NCBI GenBank assembly: GCA_029224185.1
Contig: CM055205.1
Location: forward strand, 11,793,319-11,857,318
From: Karalla daura
Lineage: Eukaryota > Chordata > Actinopteri > Chaetodontiformes > Leiognathidae
Reading direction: 5' to 3'
DNA length: 64,000 bases
Part shown: positions 26,093 through 37,313 of the stretch, in pieces
Layout of the letters: each line of letters begins with the position of its first letter
How positions within the stretch are numbered: the stretch's first letter is position 1
Notes under the pieces: generated by a model
What the model was told of the DNA's origin: nothing
Database searches by the model: none
Seen by the model: only the letters and a program-made list of their open reading frames with translations
Translations under genes and position numbers: made by a program

Positions 26093-27319
26093 TTCCAGCT
26101 GCATCACATAGAATTACAATAAATATTGCTCTACATTGTCCAGACTACCAAGTAATGAGAGCCCAGATTAATCAGTCCTAATGTATACGTATTCTCTTCA
26201 GAATCTACAAAATTGGTCATATTCCATCTTTCCCTCTGTATATCTGCACTGTCTGCATTTCTGGTTGGATGCCAAATTACGTTTCATTACCGCAAGTATC
26301 TGCACCTGCACTGAAAGTTCATCATTGCTCTGTGTTTCTTTGTCTTCTCTGTGTGTGGTTCCTACTAAGAAAAATGTCTGCAACAGGTTGAAAGTGGAGG
26401 CTGTCATATTAAAACAAACACCAGAGAAGAGAGAGTTTTCCGTGATGGACTTTATTCAGCTTCAAACAGTCAGACAGACATCATTTTCCGTTTGTCAAAA
26501 TAAACATACGAGCATATCAATTGGTTTAAGTGCAGATTTTTGCAAATCAGTTTAATGTCATACAAACATTGTGATTTGTCCTTGTGTCACACAAAGATAG
26601 ATTCACTTCTAGATCCTATAAAATGTCTAGACGCCGAGTGTGCCAGTGCCCCTCATGCTTAGTCCGACCAACATTAACAGCATTTTGTGAAAAATGAGAT
26701 GAACAAAGGAAGCCAGACGGTGAACATGTGGCATTTCATTTTCAAAATTCGCTGCAATAATTAATGGATTATCAAACCAGTTGCACATTAAGTCCGCGCG
26801 AGTCCAGGGATATGTTCCCTCAGGCGTACAGAACACATACAGGATGTCAGCCACACACTCGCCTTAAACATGGAAATTGCCCCGAGCCAGAAGACGACAT
26901 CTTAAACTGATTTCACCTAAGTGCAACAGAGTTGCTGGCTGAGGGCTAAACAGGGAGAAGACAAAAATGACAGGGATTTCACCATCGAATCCCTTTAGCG
27001 GGCCACTGACACATGAATGAGGGCAAAGAGAGAGAAAGGAGAGAGTCGAGGGAGAGAGAGAAAGAGAGGGAGGGAGAGAGGGAGAAAAAGAGTAGACAAC
27101 CAATTTGGGAGTAATGCAACTAAAAACTGACAAGTGTAATTTCATCCATCTGGGCCGATGTGTAAAAAGCGCTGCTCTGAACATTCCCCATGATTCCCCC
27201 TGATTGATCTTCCCCTGGTCTGAAACACCTATTATTAGCCACGAGCCTAATAGCACCAGGATGGCTCAGCGCTCTCCCAGGGGCCAATTCTCCGGTCATC
27301 TGCCCCTCACTCACCACAG

Positions 27320-27745
27320 CTGTGGAAACCAACCAGGGAGAGGGTGGAGAGACCGGGGGTGGAGGGGAGGGGAGGGCGGGAGGGGGCCCAGGAGATGGAG
27401 CTGCCAAGCGGGGATGGAGGCGTACCTATAGAGGGAGGGGAGGGAAGGGGGGGGGGGTGAAGGAAGAGGAGGGAGGGGGGTTAGGGAGTGGGTGCGAGGT
27501 TGAGGGAGAGAGGAAGAGGAGAGGGGTAGAGTGGGTATGAAGAGGAGTGTAGAGAGGAGAGAAGGGGGGGGGGGGGGCGCTGGATGGAGGGAGAGATGGA
27601 GACCAGTGGCTGGACATGCACAGAGGGGGAGGGAGGAGGAGGCGGGAGGAGGGAGGAGGGGGAGAAAGAGTGGAAGGTGGGCGTGATGGAAAAGCCAGGG
27701 AGAGATATTACAGAGGGGGAGATAGGGAGACAAAGAGAGGGGGGA
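27320..27745. repeat. Long G-rich polypurine tract
   Basis: About 430 bases in which the plus strand is almost only G and A, with numerous G4-G12 runs (for example at 27448-27458 and 27567-27578). A shorter GA-rich stretch precedes it at 27024-27092. The opposite strand yields proline/serine open frames that are composition artefacts. Confidence 0.85.
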
Positions 27746-27779
27746 AAAAGTTATTCCCACAAACAAAATAAAAAAAGAC

Positions 27780-28860
27780 AAACATCAGATTTTTATCATT
27801 TCTACTTTACACACATTATTTCCATGATCTCATGTTAAATCACCTTAATCAATGTTTATCATTCAAAAGCATCATAAAATATTCAAAAATGCCCTATTAT
27901 GTACTAGAATGTAATTTTAGGCCAGTGAAAGAGGTTCATTTTCAATTGGATCTGCAACCCAGATAATTCAAGATTCTCAATGTACGTACAACGAAATATG
28001 ATATGGTGCAAACAAGACCGGCCTCTGAGAATATGAATAAAAGCATTGAAAAGAAAAGGAAATTATTTACACAATAAATCCATGCTTAAAAGAGTTTATT
28101 CATAATTTTAAAAAATCCTTAAAGTTCCAGTAAATAAGTGGATGAATGAATACAGAAATATGTTTTGTGACATCAGCTTCATCTTATATCTGCTCATAAC
28201 TATACAGTACAATGATAACAAATGCTCTATAATACACTGTAATTTAATTTCAGGCAGATTTAGACGTTTATTTACAACCGGAAATAAACAAGTTGAAGCG
28301 GCTACAAACGGACAGTCAATGAATGAACGAATACAGGGAAACACAAATGGAATTTAATTAAATATGTCTGATAGTGAAAGTGTGATATTTGTTTGTTATT
28401 TGTTGTTTATGTTCTTACATCTGCTCATACTGTCAATATTACATAAACATAACAAATGTTTTATAATGCAATATGTTGTAATTTTAAGCAATTTTAGGTA
28501 ATTTTAGGTAATTTTAGTTGTGTTTATTTACAACCGAGTTGTTGTGTTTGTCCTGTGATATTTGTTTTTACAACTCAGACTCCATTTGATATTGTTTGTT
28601 TTATGCTGTCTGTTCGTATAATGGAGACAGTGTAACACAGCGACTGAGTCCAAAACGAACTCAGATTCTGATTATGAACGAGTGGAAGCTGCTGCAAAAC
28701 AGATAACGACAGAATGAATGCCAAAAAAAAAAAACACAACTGTAACAGCATCGAGTTTTCTTCAGAGGTGTGATATTTGTTGTCAAATATGGTGTCTTTC
28801 CACGTCCTTATATCTGCAACATTGTGAAAACTTAATAAATGTCCTGCTATTAAACGCTAA
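27780..28860. repeat. Degenerate tandem family, AT-rich, about 230-390-bp spacing
   Basis: A recurring order of phrases can be followed three times: CTTATATCTGCTCATAAC (28183), CTTACATCTGCTCATAC (28414) and CTTATATCTGCAACATTGTG (28807). Each is followed 20-40 bases later by AACAAATGCTCTATAATAC (28218), AACAAATGTTTTATAATGC (28449) or AATAAATGTCCTGCTATTAA (28833). The first two continue to GTAATTT(T)AA and TTTATTTACAACCG. A weaker copy may begin near 27850. No coding capacity; not one of the repeat types I can name. Confidence 0.5.
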
Positions 28861-29109
28861 GTGGGGGGTACTTCAAGTAAAGTGTCACTAATTCAATCAC
28901 GATTTTTCATGGAAATGAAGCAGAGAGAAGTGTTGGATTCACTCTCGAATCCATTTCCCAAACAGCAGTAATGAAGCACACAGGGTTTAATGTCCGGAGC
29001 TCACAAACTCCAAGGTGAGGTGTCAACAGTAAGAAAGTTTTTCAGCGTGGAGCAGAGTGAGGGATGTTGACTGCCGCCCCAGCTCTCACTCTCTCTCTCT
29101 CTCCTTTTT

Positions 29110-29470
29110 TTTTGTGCGTGTGATTTTGCGATGGATGGAGGTCAGAAGTCATCTGTTAATCGGCCCTTCAGTCTCTTTGATTGAGTGAGCCCTCAGGTGA
29201 GGCGTAATGCATTTTCAAGGGCAATGATGACAATAATTGGCTACCTTCACTTCACCAAAATGGACAAAGTCCTAAAAAAAAAAAAAAAGAAAAAAAAAGA
29301 GAAAATTTCTCTCATGCACTCGAATCTGACAGTTCAGAGCAAATGAAAATAAAGGCTGTGAGGGCTTTCCAGCCAACAAATTAATAACGGTGATATGATG
29401 AGGCTGGCTGCAGGCGTGATCTCTTGGCCAAATCATTAAGCTGATCTGTGATCAGGGGTGTGTTAACTCA
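29110..29470. promoter_or_regulatory. Candidate conserved non-coding element
   Basis: Two unique stretches around a poly(A) at 29274-29300. Phrases include CATCTGTTAATCGGCCCTTC, GCGTAATGCATTTTCAAGGG, GACAATAATTGGCTACC, CCAACAAATTAATAACGG and GCCAAATCATTAAGCTGATC. The homeodomain-core density and balanced composition look enhancer-like. Confidence 0.38.
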
Positions 29471-30999
29471 GAGGACTCTGGATTATCCTGCTCTCGTCTG
29501 TTTAAGTATGAAGCTGTGCTTTCATTTTCAAGGCCCGAGTGGTTTACGTAAGGTTGTCCAGTGGTTTCCAGAGGAAAACACTGACTATGATGCTACAGGC
29601 CCCCAAAATCTAGGACTGAAACTATAAGCCTGTTTTTATTCAGAAATTATGTCTACATCTTTAAGACAGATGGATCATTTGCAATCAATATAATGTCATG
29701 CTCGTCTTGTACATTACATCTGCAGCAGCGTTAGTTTAATCTCAGGTAATTCTGAGCCTTTTAGGGACTTGTCTAAAAATGTATAATGAGTACTTTTTGC
29801 TCTCATGTCTCTATTTTACATCCTCCAACACTAATCCTTAATTAAGTTATTTCATTTTCACCATTCCATATTTTTATTGTGGTCGCAAATAGCAAATATA
29901 AGATTTGAGCTGAAGGTGTGATGAATGGAAGGATGATGATGATTATGATAATAGCGGCCCCAAAGGAATCACCAAAATCAAGAGCCTAGCTAAATAATAG
30001 TAATAACAGTAATAATGGAGATGGTGCAGGTGAGAGCTGTGGGGACGGGGTGGGTTTAGCTAATTTAATTGTTTTTGAGTAAAACATTTGTGTTACTAAC
30101 GTGTAAAATGTGTTTTCTATAGACAAATATTGAGGAAAGCATTGCTATCTTATAATGCGGTCCAAGAAAATGGTAGAACATTTTTATCTTTATAACTGAA
30201 TGTGACATATGCTTATAAAGAAGCAGACGTTTGCACTATAAGCATTTGTCCACATGCATGCAGGAGATTGTTTGCTTTATTTCCCTTCCTGGCAAAAAAA
30301 AATAAATAACCAGAAAGAAAGGAACACAGTGACTCGGAAGGTGAACTTTGCAGCCTTCTTTTTTTTTTTTTTTTTTTTGCACCAAAGGCACACATCATTC
30401 AACCTGTCACTCCAACTTTCTGCATGCAGGGCCAAAGACCTGAGAGGGCAGAGCACACAAGACCCAACCAGCACCCGGCCGGACCTGAAATGCAGTTTCA
30501 GGTAGGAGTGTCTTGAGGAGCAGTGGCACAAAGGCTCCCCTGCTATCACCTGACACACTCCTTCGTCCCACAGCTCCTGAGAACCAGACGCGCTCGCCCA
30601 CCACAGCCATGCTCCAGCAGGTGTGACTGCTTTTCTCTTCCCTTTTGCTTCCACTTGAGTTCACACGCCGCGCTCTTAAATTTCAAGCTCTTTTATTTTT
30701 GCTCTCTTTTGTGTGCAGCACTTCCTCCAGCGTGTGAGAGCCAGGACTTTCCTTGTTGGAGCACACACACACACACACACACACACACATGCACATACAC
30801 ACACACACATTGTTTTGTTTATCAGTATGCAGGATATTGTGTTTGTGCGTGTGCTGTCTTAGTGAGAAATGAATGCGGAAAATATTCCCACTGATGGGTT
30901 TTTGTTTTTTTTTTATCACAAAATTCAACCCTTTAAAGATTAGATTTCCATGCCACCAGAAGTCTCTTCATGGTCAGTCTTTTGTCTGTTTATTTCTCT

Positions 31000-31135
31000 T
31001 TTATGAGCTTCATCTGGTTGCATTTGCAGATGAGCCTCCTAATGGAGCCTTTTAATTAGTCAGCAGTGGCTTTATTTATCCAGCATATGCTCCGCATTTC
31101 AGGTCTCACTGTCATTATTATCCTATAAAGTTGTT
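31000..31135. promoter_or_regulatory. Candidate conserved non-coding element
   Basis: A compact block with GCCTCCTAATGGAGCC, CTTTTAATTAGTCAGCAGTG and TTATTTATCCAGCATATGC: a TTAATTA site, an E-box CATATG and a palindromic-looking GGCTCCATTAGGAGG. Flanks from 29.5 to 31.0 kb and 31.2 to 32.0 kb contain CA arrays (30764-30808, 31441-31471) and no gene. Confidence 0.35.
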
Positions 31136-31439
31136 TACTCAGGTTTATCCCATGCAAGTGTGTCTACACCAGGCCATTGGATGCCTGATAAAACACAGAA
31201 CTTGTTATAGAATTAAACTGTATTTGCCTCTCAATGATACAGGGAACACAAGTGAGTGTGTCTCTTTCAATCCCATACCTTTATTTCTATAAATACCTCC
31301 GGATGAGCCTGGCTCCCACATGCTGCTACATTGGGAGATTTAGAGTCTCATCTCCATGTTTTTACAGATTTTCCTCTAAGCCAGTGTCATTTCTCCATCC
31401 ATCAGGCTCCATGCAGCTTTTCCAGCCACCTGCCTGCAC

Positions 31440-31476
<37 letters not shown>

Positions 31477-32059
31477 GTTACAGCCTCCCATCCAGCAGCA
31501 CAAACCCATGATCTGTCTGTGTCGCTGATAAATAATCCCCAGATTACACTTAATTATGTTCCCTCACCAGGAGGAGAAGAAAATAATCCCTACTGGAGGC
31601 CCTCGGTCCTGACATCTTCCTCCATCCTGCTTCTTTTTAAACTTACAATCCTTCTGTTGGGAAAATATTGTCACATTTGATTTTGGTTTTTTGCATTGGA
31701 AATGATCATAACAGGATTACATAAACCACATTGTCGCTTAACAAATGGTAGAAGATTTACACAAACCACATAATATAATAAATGGGAGAATATGAATCGT
31801 AAATATAAAATTATCAACCATTATTCAATTTATGGGTCGCAAATTTGATTTATATATTATGTGTCCAGACTCAAGCCTCTCAGAAATTCAGCTAAAACCA
31901 AATTTTGTCATTTAATATTCACTTTTCCATCCAGTTCATTTGCTCAGTGGTTGAAAATTTTGCCAGTTTGCTTAAGGCTCCCCGTTGTCAGGTCTTTTTT
32001 TTAAATAATTTTTTCTCTTTTTCTCTCTCCCTGTGTGTTTTTTCCCTCTGTCACGACAG

Positions 32060-32175
32060 ATGAAAAGGGGCTCTAATTATTCCAGGAGGTTGGGAAATAA
32101 ATGATTGTCTTTGAAGTAGGCCCGGGCCTCGGACTACATTAGAAGCCAAGCATGTGATTTGCAACTGTTGAAGTA
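32060..32175. promoter_or_regulatory. Candidate conserved non-coding element
   Basis: GGGGCTCTAATTATTCCAGG and GGGAAATAAATGATTGTC in unique sequence, next to a (CTG)n run at 32191-32215 and a GA array at 32223-32250. The TAATTA-type core and surroundings resemble other candidate blocks in the gap. Confidence 0.28.
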
Positions 32176-32223
32176 AAAAAGCCCTCACTCTTCTGCTGCT
32201 GCTGCTGCTGCTGTTGCAGGTCC

Positions 32224-32254
<31 letters not shown>

Positions 32255-33229
32255 AAAAAAGAGGGAAATGAGGAGGGTGGATTCTCTGCAAAAAGAAAAT
32301 GGTATCTTTGTTTGCTCCCCTTTGTTTACCAGGGGATTCTTTCTCATTTTTCCTCTTTTTTTCCATTTTTTACTAATTCATTTCAATGGCTTTCAAACTG
32401 GAAAATGGAAATGTTGCTCCTGCCCTCTATTTCAGCGGCAGCGTCCTGGCAACAGAGCAATTTTCTATCATCAGGGATAAACGGCATCGAACAGTACATT
32501 CTGATAAAAAGAGAGAGAGAGAGGGAGAGGGGGGAGAGAGAGAGAGCCCATGATTGCTGGCCTTCCTGTCTGTCATCTATCGACCAAATCCTCTCCTTCA
32601 AGACCGACCACTGTGCTGTCAGACCTAATAATGTCGCGTATTAAGTCGAGAGAGGAAGAAAAAGGGAAGACAAACAGGGGAAGGGGGGTAGGGTGGGTGG
32701 GTGGGGGGGGGACCAATGCGAGGCCTGAAGCTGACTGCTCTGATTTGTCACCAACATAAAATTCAGATCAACTTTTTGGATCCGGCTCCTTTGTTAATGG
32801 TTTTGCTGTCCAGGATCCACCGGCTCAAATCGAAACTGAGAAATATGGATTTTATGGACCAGGCGCCAGCGACACGAGAGGAGAGGCGCATCTAGATAGA
32901 TTTATAGATGGACACGTGTCATCGTGTCCTGCAAATTGTGCAAAAAAATAATAATTCTGCAATCAATTTTGAAAACGAAAATTAGCCAATTACGCATTAA
33001 AGTGAAGTACACGTTAAAAAAAAAACGAATAAAAAAAACAAAAGGAGCATGTCTCAGACATGCAGCCAGCAGCATCCTTCAGGTGAGAGCAGGAGCAGCG
33101 AGCAGCTGTGATGGTGAGCTGCTGCGGGCCTGTCACATTAAGGCCATTAGTGAGTGAGGGGCTGCTGCTGGGGCTGGGGCTGACTGCTGCTGCTGCTGCT
33201 GCCTGTGTCTGTGGTCATGTATAGCTGCA

Positions 33230-33400
33230 CGACCATCACGCTACGCTTGGTCCATCTCCAGGCCCGCAGCCGCACCTGGCCGGGGCCATGCATATGCCAA
33301 TTTAGCCATTTACAAGGAGAGATAATGTAATCCTAATTTATGATGCAAAACTTATTGTAGACGCCCCCCTTTACCACGAAACCCGCACTAATTCTGCTTT
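33230..33400. promoter_or_regulatory. Candidate enhancer about 4 kb upstream of dlx6a
   Basis: Unique, strongly patterned block: GGGGCCATGCATATGCCAAT, TTTAGCCATTTACAAGGAG, AGATAATGTAATCCTAATTT and ATGATGCAAAACTTATTG. It contains an octamer-like ATGCATAT and several TAAT cores. Located about 4 kb 5' of the dlx6a start codon, where upstream regulatory elements of Dlx genes occur. Conservation not measured. Confidence 0.4.
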
Positions 33401-34403
33401 TTTCCAGCCTTTGTGCGGCGGCTGCTGCAAAACACATCAAAGCTGCTGCATAAGTGGGTTTGCATTAGGACGCCGTGCGTATAATCCATGTGCGTAAAAA
33501 AAGGTTTGGCCGCGGACGACGAATCCGGCTGCATTAAAGGCTGCTAAAACAGGTGATCTTTGTGTGTGATGGTTGCTCCCTCTCTGAATCTCATCACAGT
33601 GAGGTGCGATGCGTCCAAGCTGGTGTGCGACGCATAGTTCAAGCGCTTCCATGTTGTTGTTTTGTTTTTTGTTTTGTTTTATTTTTTCAAAAGACGCATC
33701 CGATGTGCGCACGAGTGTGATGGAGATTGGAGAAAAGCAGAAGGCAGCACAGCAGAAAAGAGAGGAGGTGAAGGAGGGGGAGATGTAGAACAAGAAACTT
33801 CTAAGATTGTACATCTTCCGTATTTGTATCCAATCCGAAATACAGCTACCCCATAGCAGTGCGTTAATCTGTGCGTAAAATGCGCAACGAGGTCACCGAG
33901 CCTAACACACTGTGACCTGACAGAGGCTGAGTTAACTATAAAAGGTGCAGGTCGCACCTGACACCGACGACATGAAAATATTCTCTGTTTCCGAGCTGCA
34001 GACATGTAGGGGAAATCCCAGGCCTGGAGTGATTTTTTAAGAGAGTCATTCATCAGCGTTTTATAAGACAGCTGGAAATAAAGACCACTTCTGTTAAACC
34101 ACCGCGGCCATTGATTGTGCTGAAGGTCAATCATCTACTTAGGGACAGAGTGATTTCTCTTTTTTTATTTAAGCGAGAGATTTCGCAGCCGGTTCATTCT
34201 GTGATTGACATTTTTTAACGAAGGGAAATATATGGAAGAATTTCTCCACAAAAACGAGGCTAATGGGGCAGACGGACAACAGGGAGAGCAGGTGAGGGGA
34301 GATGAAGGAGGAGGAGAAGGAGGATGTAGAAGAGGAGGGAGTCCCGCTTTTTTTTTTTAGTTATCACAATTTTTTTGCAATCTTAAAACTGACTTCATGC
34401 GAC

Positions 34404-34740
<337 letters not shown>

Positions 34741-35226
34741 TACATGAAATGGAGTGATCACATCCTGCACGGGGCCGCGGTTTTCCTCATGCGCCTTCAA
34801 TTAGACACGCTTGTCATCATGCATGCAGCGGACTACATCTTATAGACGTCTTTCTAAAGCACCAAGGTCGAGCTTGTCATGTTCTCTCTGTTCAGACAAA
34901 TCCGCTCTTTCACCACTTCACTTCATCCCAAAAGCCTCCCAACACGCCTGCGGGACACCATGCGAGGACCCTGACACGGAGATCCCGCAGCTTCACAATC
35001 ATGAGGATCCTGCGGCGGGGCGGCTGCGGCGGCGCAAGGCAGAGGATGCAGACAAGAGACAGGCATAGAGACAGGGTCCGTCCTGCCGCGAACCGGCTGC
35101 AGAGCACGTCTTTGTAGATGGGGAGGAAAAAAGGGTGCAGGATCTGGTTTCCCCTCTGCGTGTCCAAGTGGAACCCGCGGCTGCGGGATTGGCCACTGTG
35201 TTGGATCACTGAGGGGTGACCAGAGG

Positions 35227-35229
<3 letters not shown>

Positions 35230-35292
<63 letters not shown>
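35230..35292. repeat. (CA)n microsatellite
   Basis: Pure CA array of about 31 units preceded by GTGCGCG. Confidence 0.95.
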
Positions 35293-35295
<3 letters not shown>

Positions 35296-35689
35296 GCGCC
35301 ACTGCACTATGCATGTGTGTGCGTAAAACACAGAATTACCAGAGGCAATAAAATCACTCATCAGTGTCACAAAGGCGCATTCAGAGAGGGAGATCCTACC
35401 TGCAGCCCTGCTGGCGACAAAGGTCTCTATGATTTAAAATAATAATCTATGAGAGGTGGAGGTGGAGGAGGAAGAGTAGGAAGAACAAGAAGGAAGAGCA
35501 GTGTAATCCGTGGTGCGGCTCCCAGCCTCGGTGCGCCTTGCTCTGCTGCTCCGTCGCAGCAAAAATGATTATCCCGGCTTGGGTTGGTGCACTTTTTAAA
35601 TCCCACAAAGTAAATAACAAGCGTGAGCACTGGCTGGGCGATAATAGCAAGGTACCAAGTTCTTGTTACACGAAAAAAAGGGAGAAAAT

Positions 35690-36150
35690 TGAAACTAAAC
35701 GCTGCGTTTAGGCAACCATTTTTGATAAGAGGATAATTGAGGCGACACTGGCGTATAATTAGGGGATAATTTATGCTATATCCACTTTTATTCCACCCTC
35801 CCAAAATAAATCCAGTCCATAATCATTACAGGCGAATTGTTCTTAATTTTTTATAGCTGCAATTTGAGTAAAGTGTGGCCGCTAATCAAATAGGTTTTCG
35901 TAGTAACTTGATTGCAACTGTAATTATTTTTCATCTCCGTTTTTTTTCTGGCGGAACATTGCTGCTGCTGCCGCCGCTGAAAGTGCTGCAAAACATCCTT
36001 TGAATACCTTTTGCGTTAAGAAATAGATTTTTATTCTTATTTGCGCGTGTGGGATCGCAGCCCCTGAGAGGCAAACTGTATAATTTACATATATTGAGGA
36101 CCCTATCAGGCCTCGGATTACAGCAGGGGATAAAAGACACTGTCAGTTTA
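35690..36150. promoter_or_regulatory. Candidate dlx6a-proximal enhancer
   Basis: A dense run of homeodomain-type cores: GATAAGAGGATAATTGAGGC, GGCGTATAATTAGGGGATAA, CATAATCATTACAGGCGAAT, CTAATCAAATAGG and GCAACTGTAATTATTTTTC. Then come GTATAATTTACATATATTGA and CCTCGGATTACAGCAGGGG. It lies 1.2-1.6 kb upstream of the dlx6a start codon, in unique sequence. The strongest motif density of any upstream block; the dlx5/6 products themselves bind TAATT cores, so auto-regulation is possible. Confidence 0.45.
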
Positions 36151-36899
36151 TCTCCGTATCCACCCTTCTATCTGCAAAATCACCTATTGTACCTCAGGCC
36201 TATTGTTATGGGACGTGTCACATGTGCTGTAGTTTCTGAATTGTCGGAAGATCCTTAATCATATGGTCAGTAGTCCCCCCCAGGAGAAAACAGCAGTTAT
36301 AATATATGTTACTTTCGGAAAGGGAGGGGGCTGCTCATTAGGCGAGTAATAATAATAGAAAGAGTTTGTGCAAAGATAAATGCACAATTTATAGTATGTG
36401 CAATTAAAAATGCTGATGTTTAAGAAGCACCATTGCTATGAAAAACACATGTATAAATAAGTATAATATTCAAATATTTAATACAAGTCCTGTTTATCTC
36501 GACTGTATTAGTTCGCACCTCCTCTAAAAAGTGATGTAAACATGTAAATGTGAAATTCTGTTTAAAATATGCAGCTGTTTAATTTATTTCATTATCGGTG
36601 TTTTATTTTGAAAATCCAAAATTCCAGTAATAGGCTTTTGGGAGATGTTTGTGCGATGCCTTTCTATAAGTAATTAATGCCTGTGGAGAGGAGGAGTTAA
36701 AAGGAGAGGCGCATATAGGCTCCTTCGTCGGGGTTAAATCAAAGCTCGAGCGTCGTGCGTAATTTGGAGACTCCGCCAAAATAAAAGCGAAGGGGAGATG
36801 GTTTTTGCGTGTGAAGCGCAACCCGCAGGAATTATGCGTCTTTTCCCAGCGTGTATTATTTCTGCGGATAGTTTTGCGGTGGGAGCTGGTAAGGTGGGT

Positions 36900-37150
36900 T
36901 AACTCCAGCTCAAGTCTCCGTGAATCGCACTGATGACGTTGGGTTGGATGACCAATCGGAAGGCGCTGCCCTTTGGAGACAAACCATTTTACTTGTAGTG
37001 TCTGCATCAAGTCTGCAAAGCGAGGGGGCTCAATTTTTAAACCAGAATCCACCTAAAAAATCTCGCCCTTAACTTATTTGCCCGGCAGAGGAGAAGAACG
37101 AGGAAGGAAAATCCGGGTGTTAATAGGACAATATCTGATCGGGAGAAGGA

Positions 37151-37182
<32 letters not shown>

Positions 37183-37313
37183 AGAGCGCAGCACACAGAC
37201 ACAGAGAGAGGGGGAGAAAGAGAAAGAGAGAGAGAGGATTTTTTGGTCTTGAGGGAGAGAGAGAGAGAGAGGAGAGAGAGAGGGGGGTGAGTGCTCTCAA
37301 GGCAGAAAATTCG
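36900..37313 (+). promoter_or_regulatory. dlx6a promoter and GA-rich 5' UTR
   Basis: A CCAAT box lies at 36952-36956 inside GATGACCAATCGG, with a CRE-like TGATGACG just before. From 37142 to 37290 the plus strand is a GAGAGA purine tract leading to the tandem ATGATG start at 37314. No convincing TATA box. The transcription start is not determined; the purine tract is probably 5' UTR or core promoter. Confidence 0.45.

Noticed and set aside
27311..27781. Proline/serine-rich 156-codon minus-strand frame
   Set aside because: Direct consequence of the polypurine tract; no codon structure or domain.
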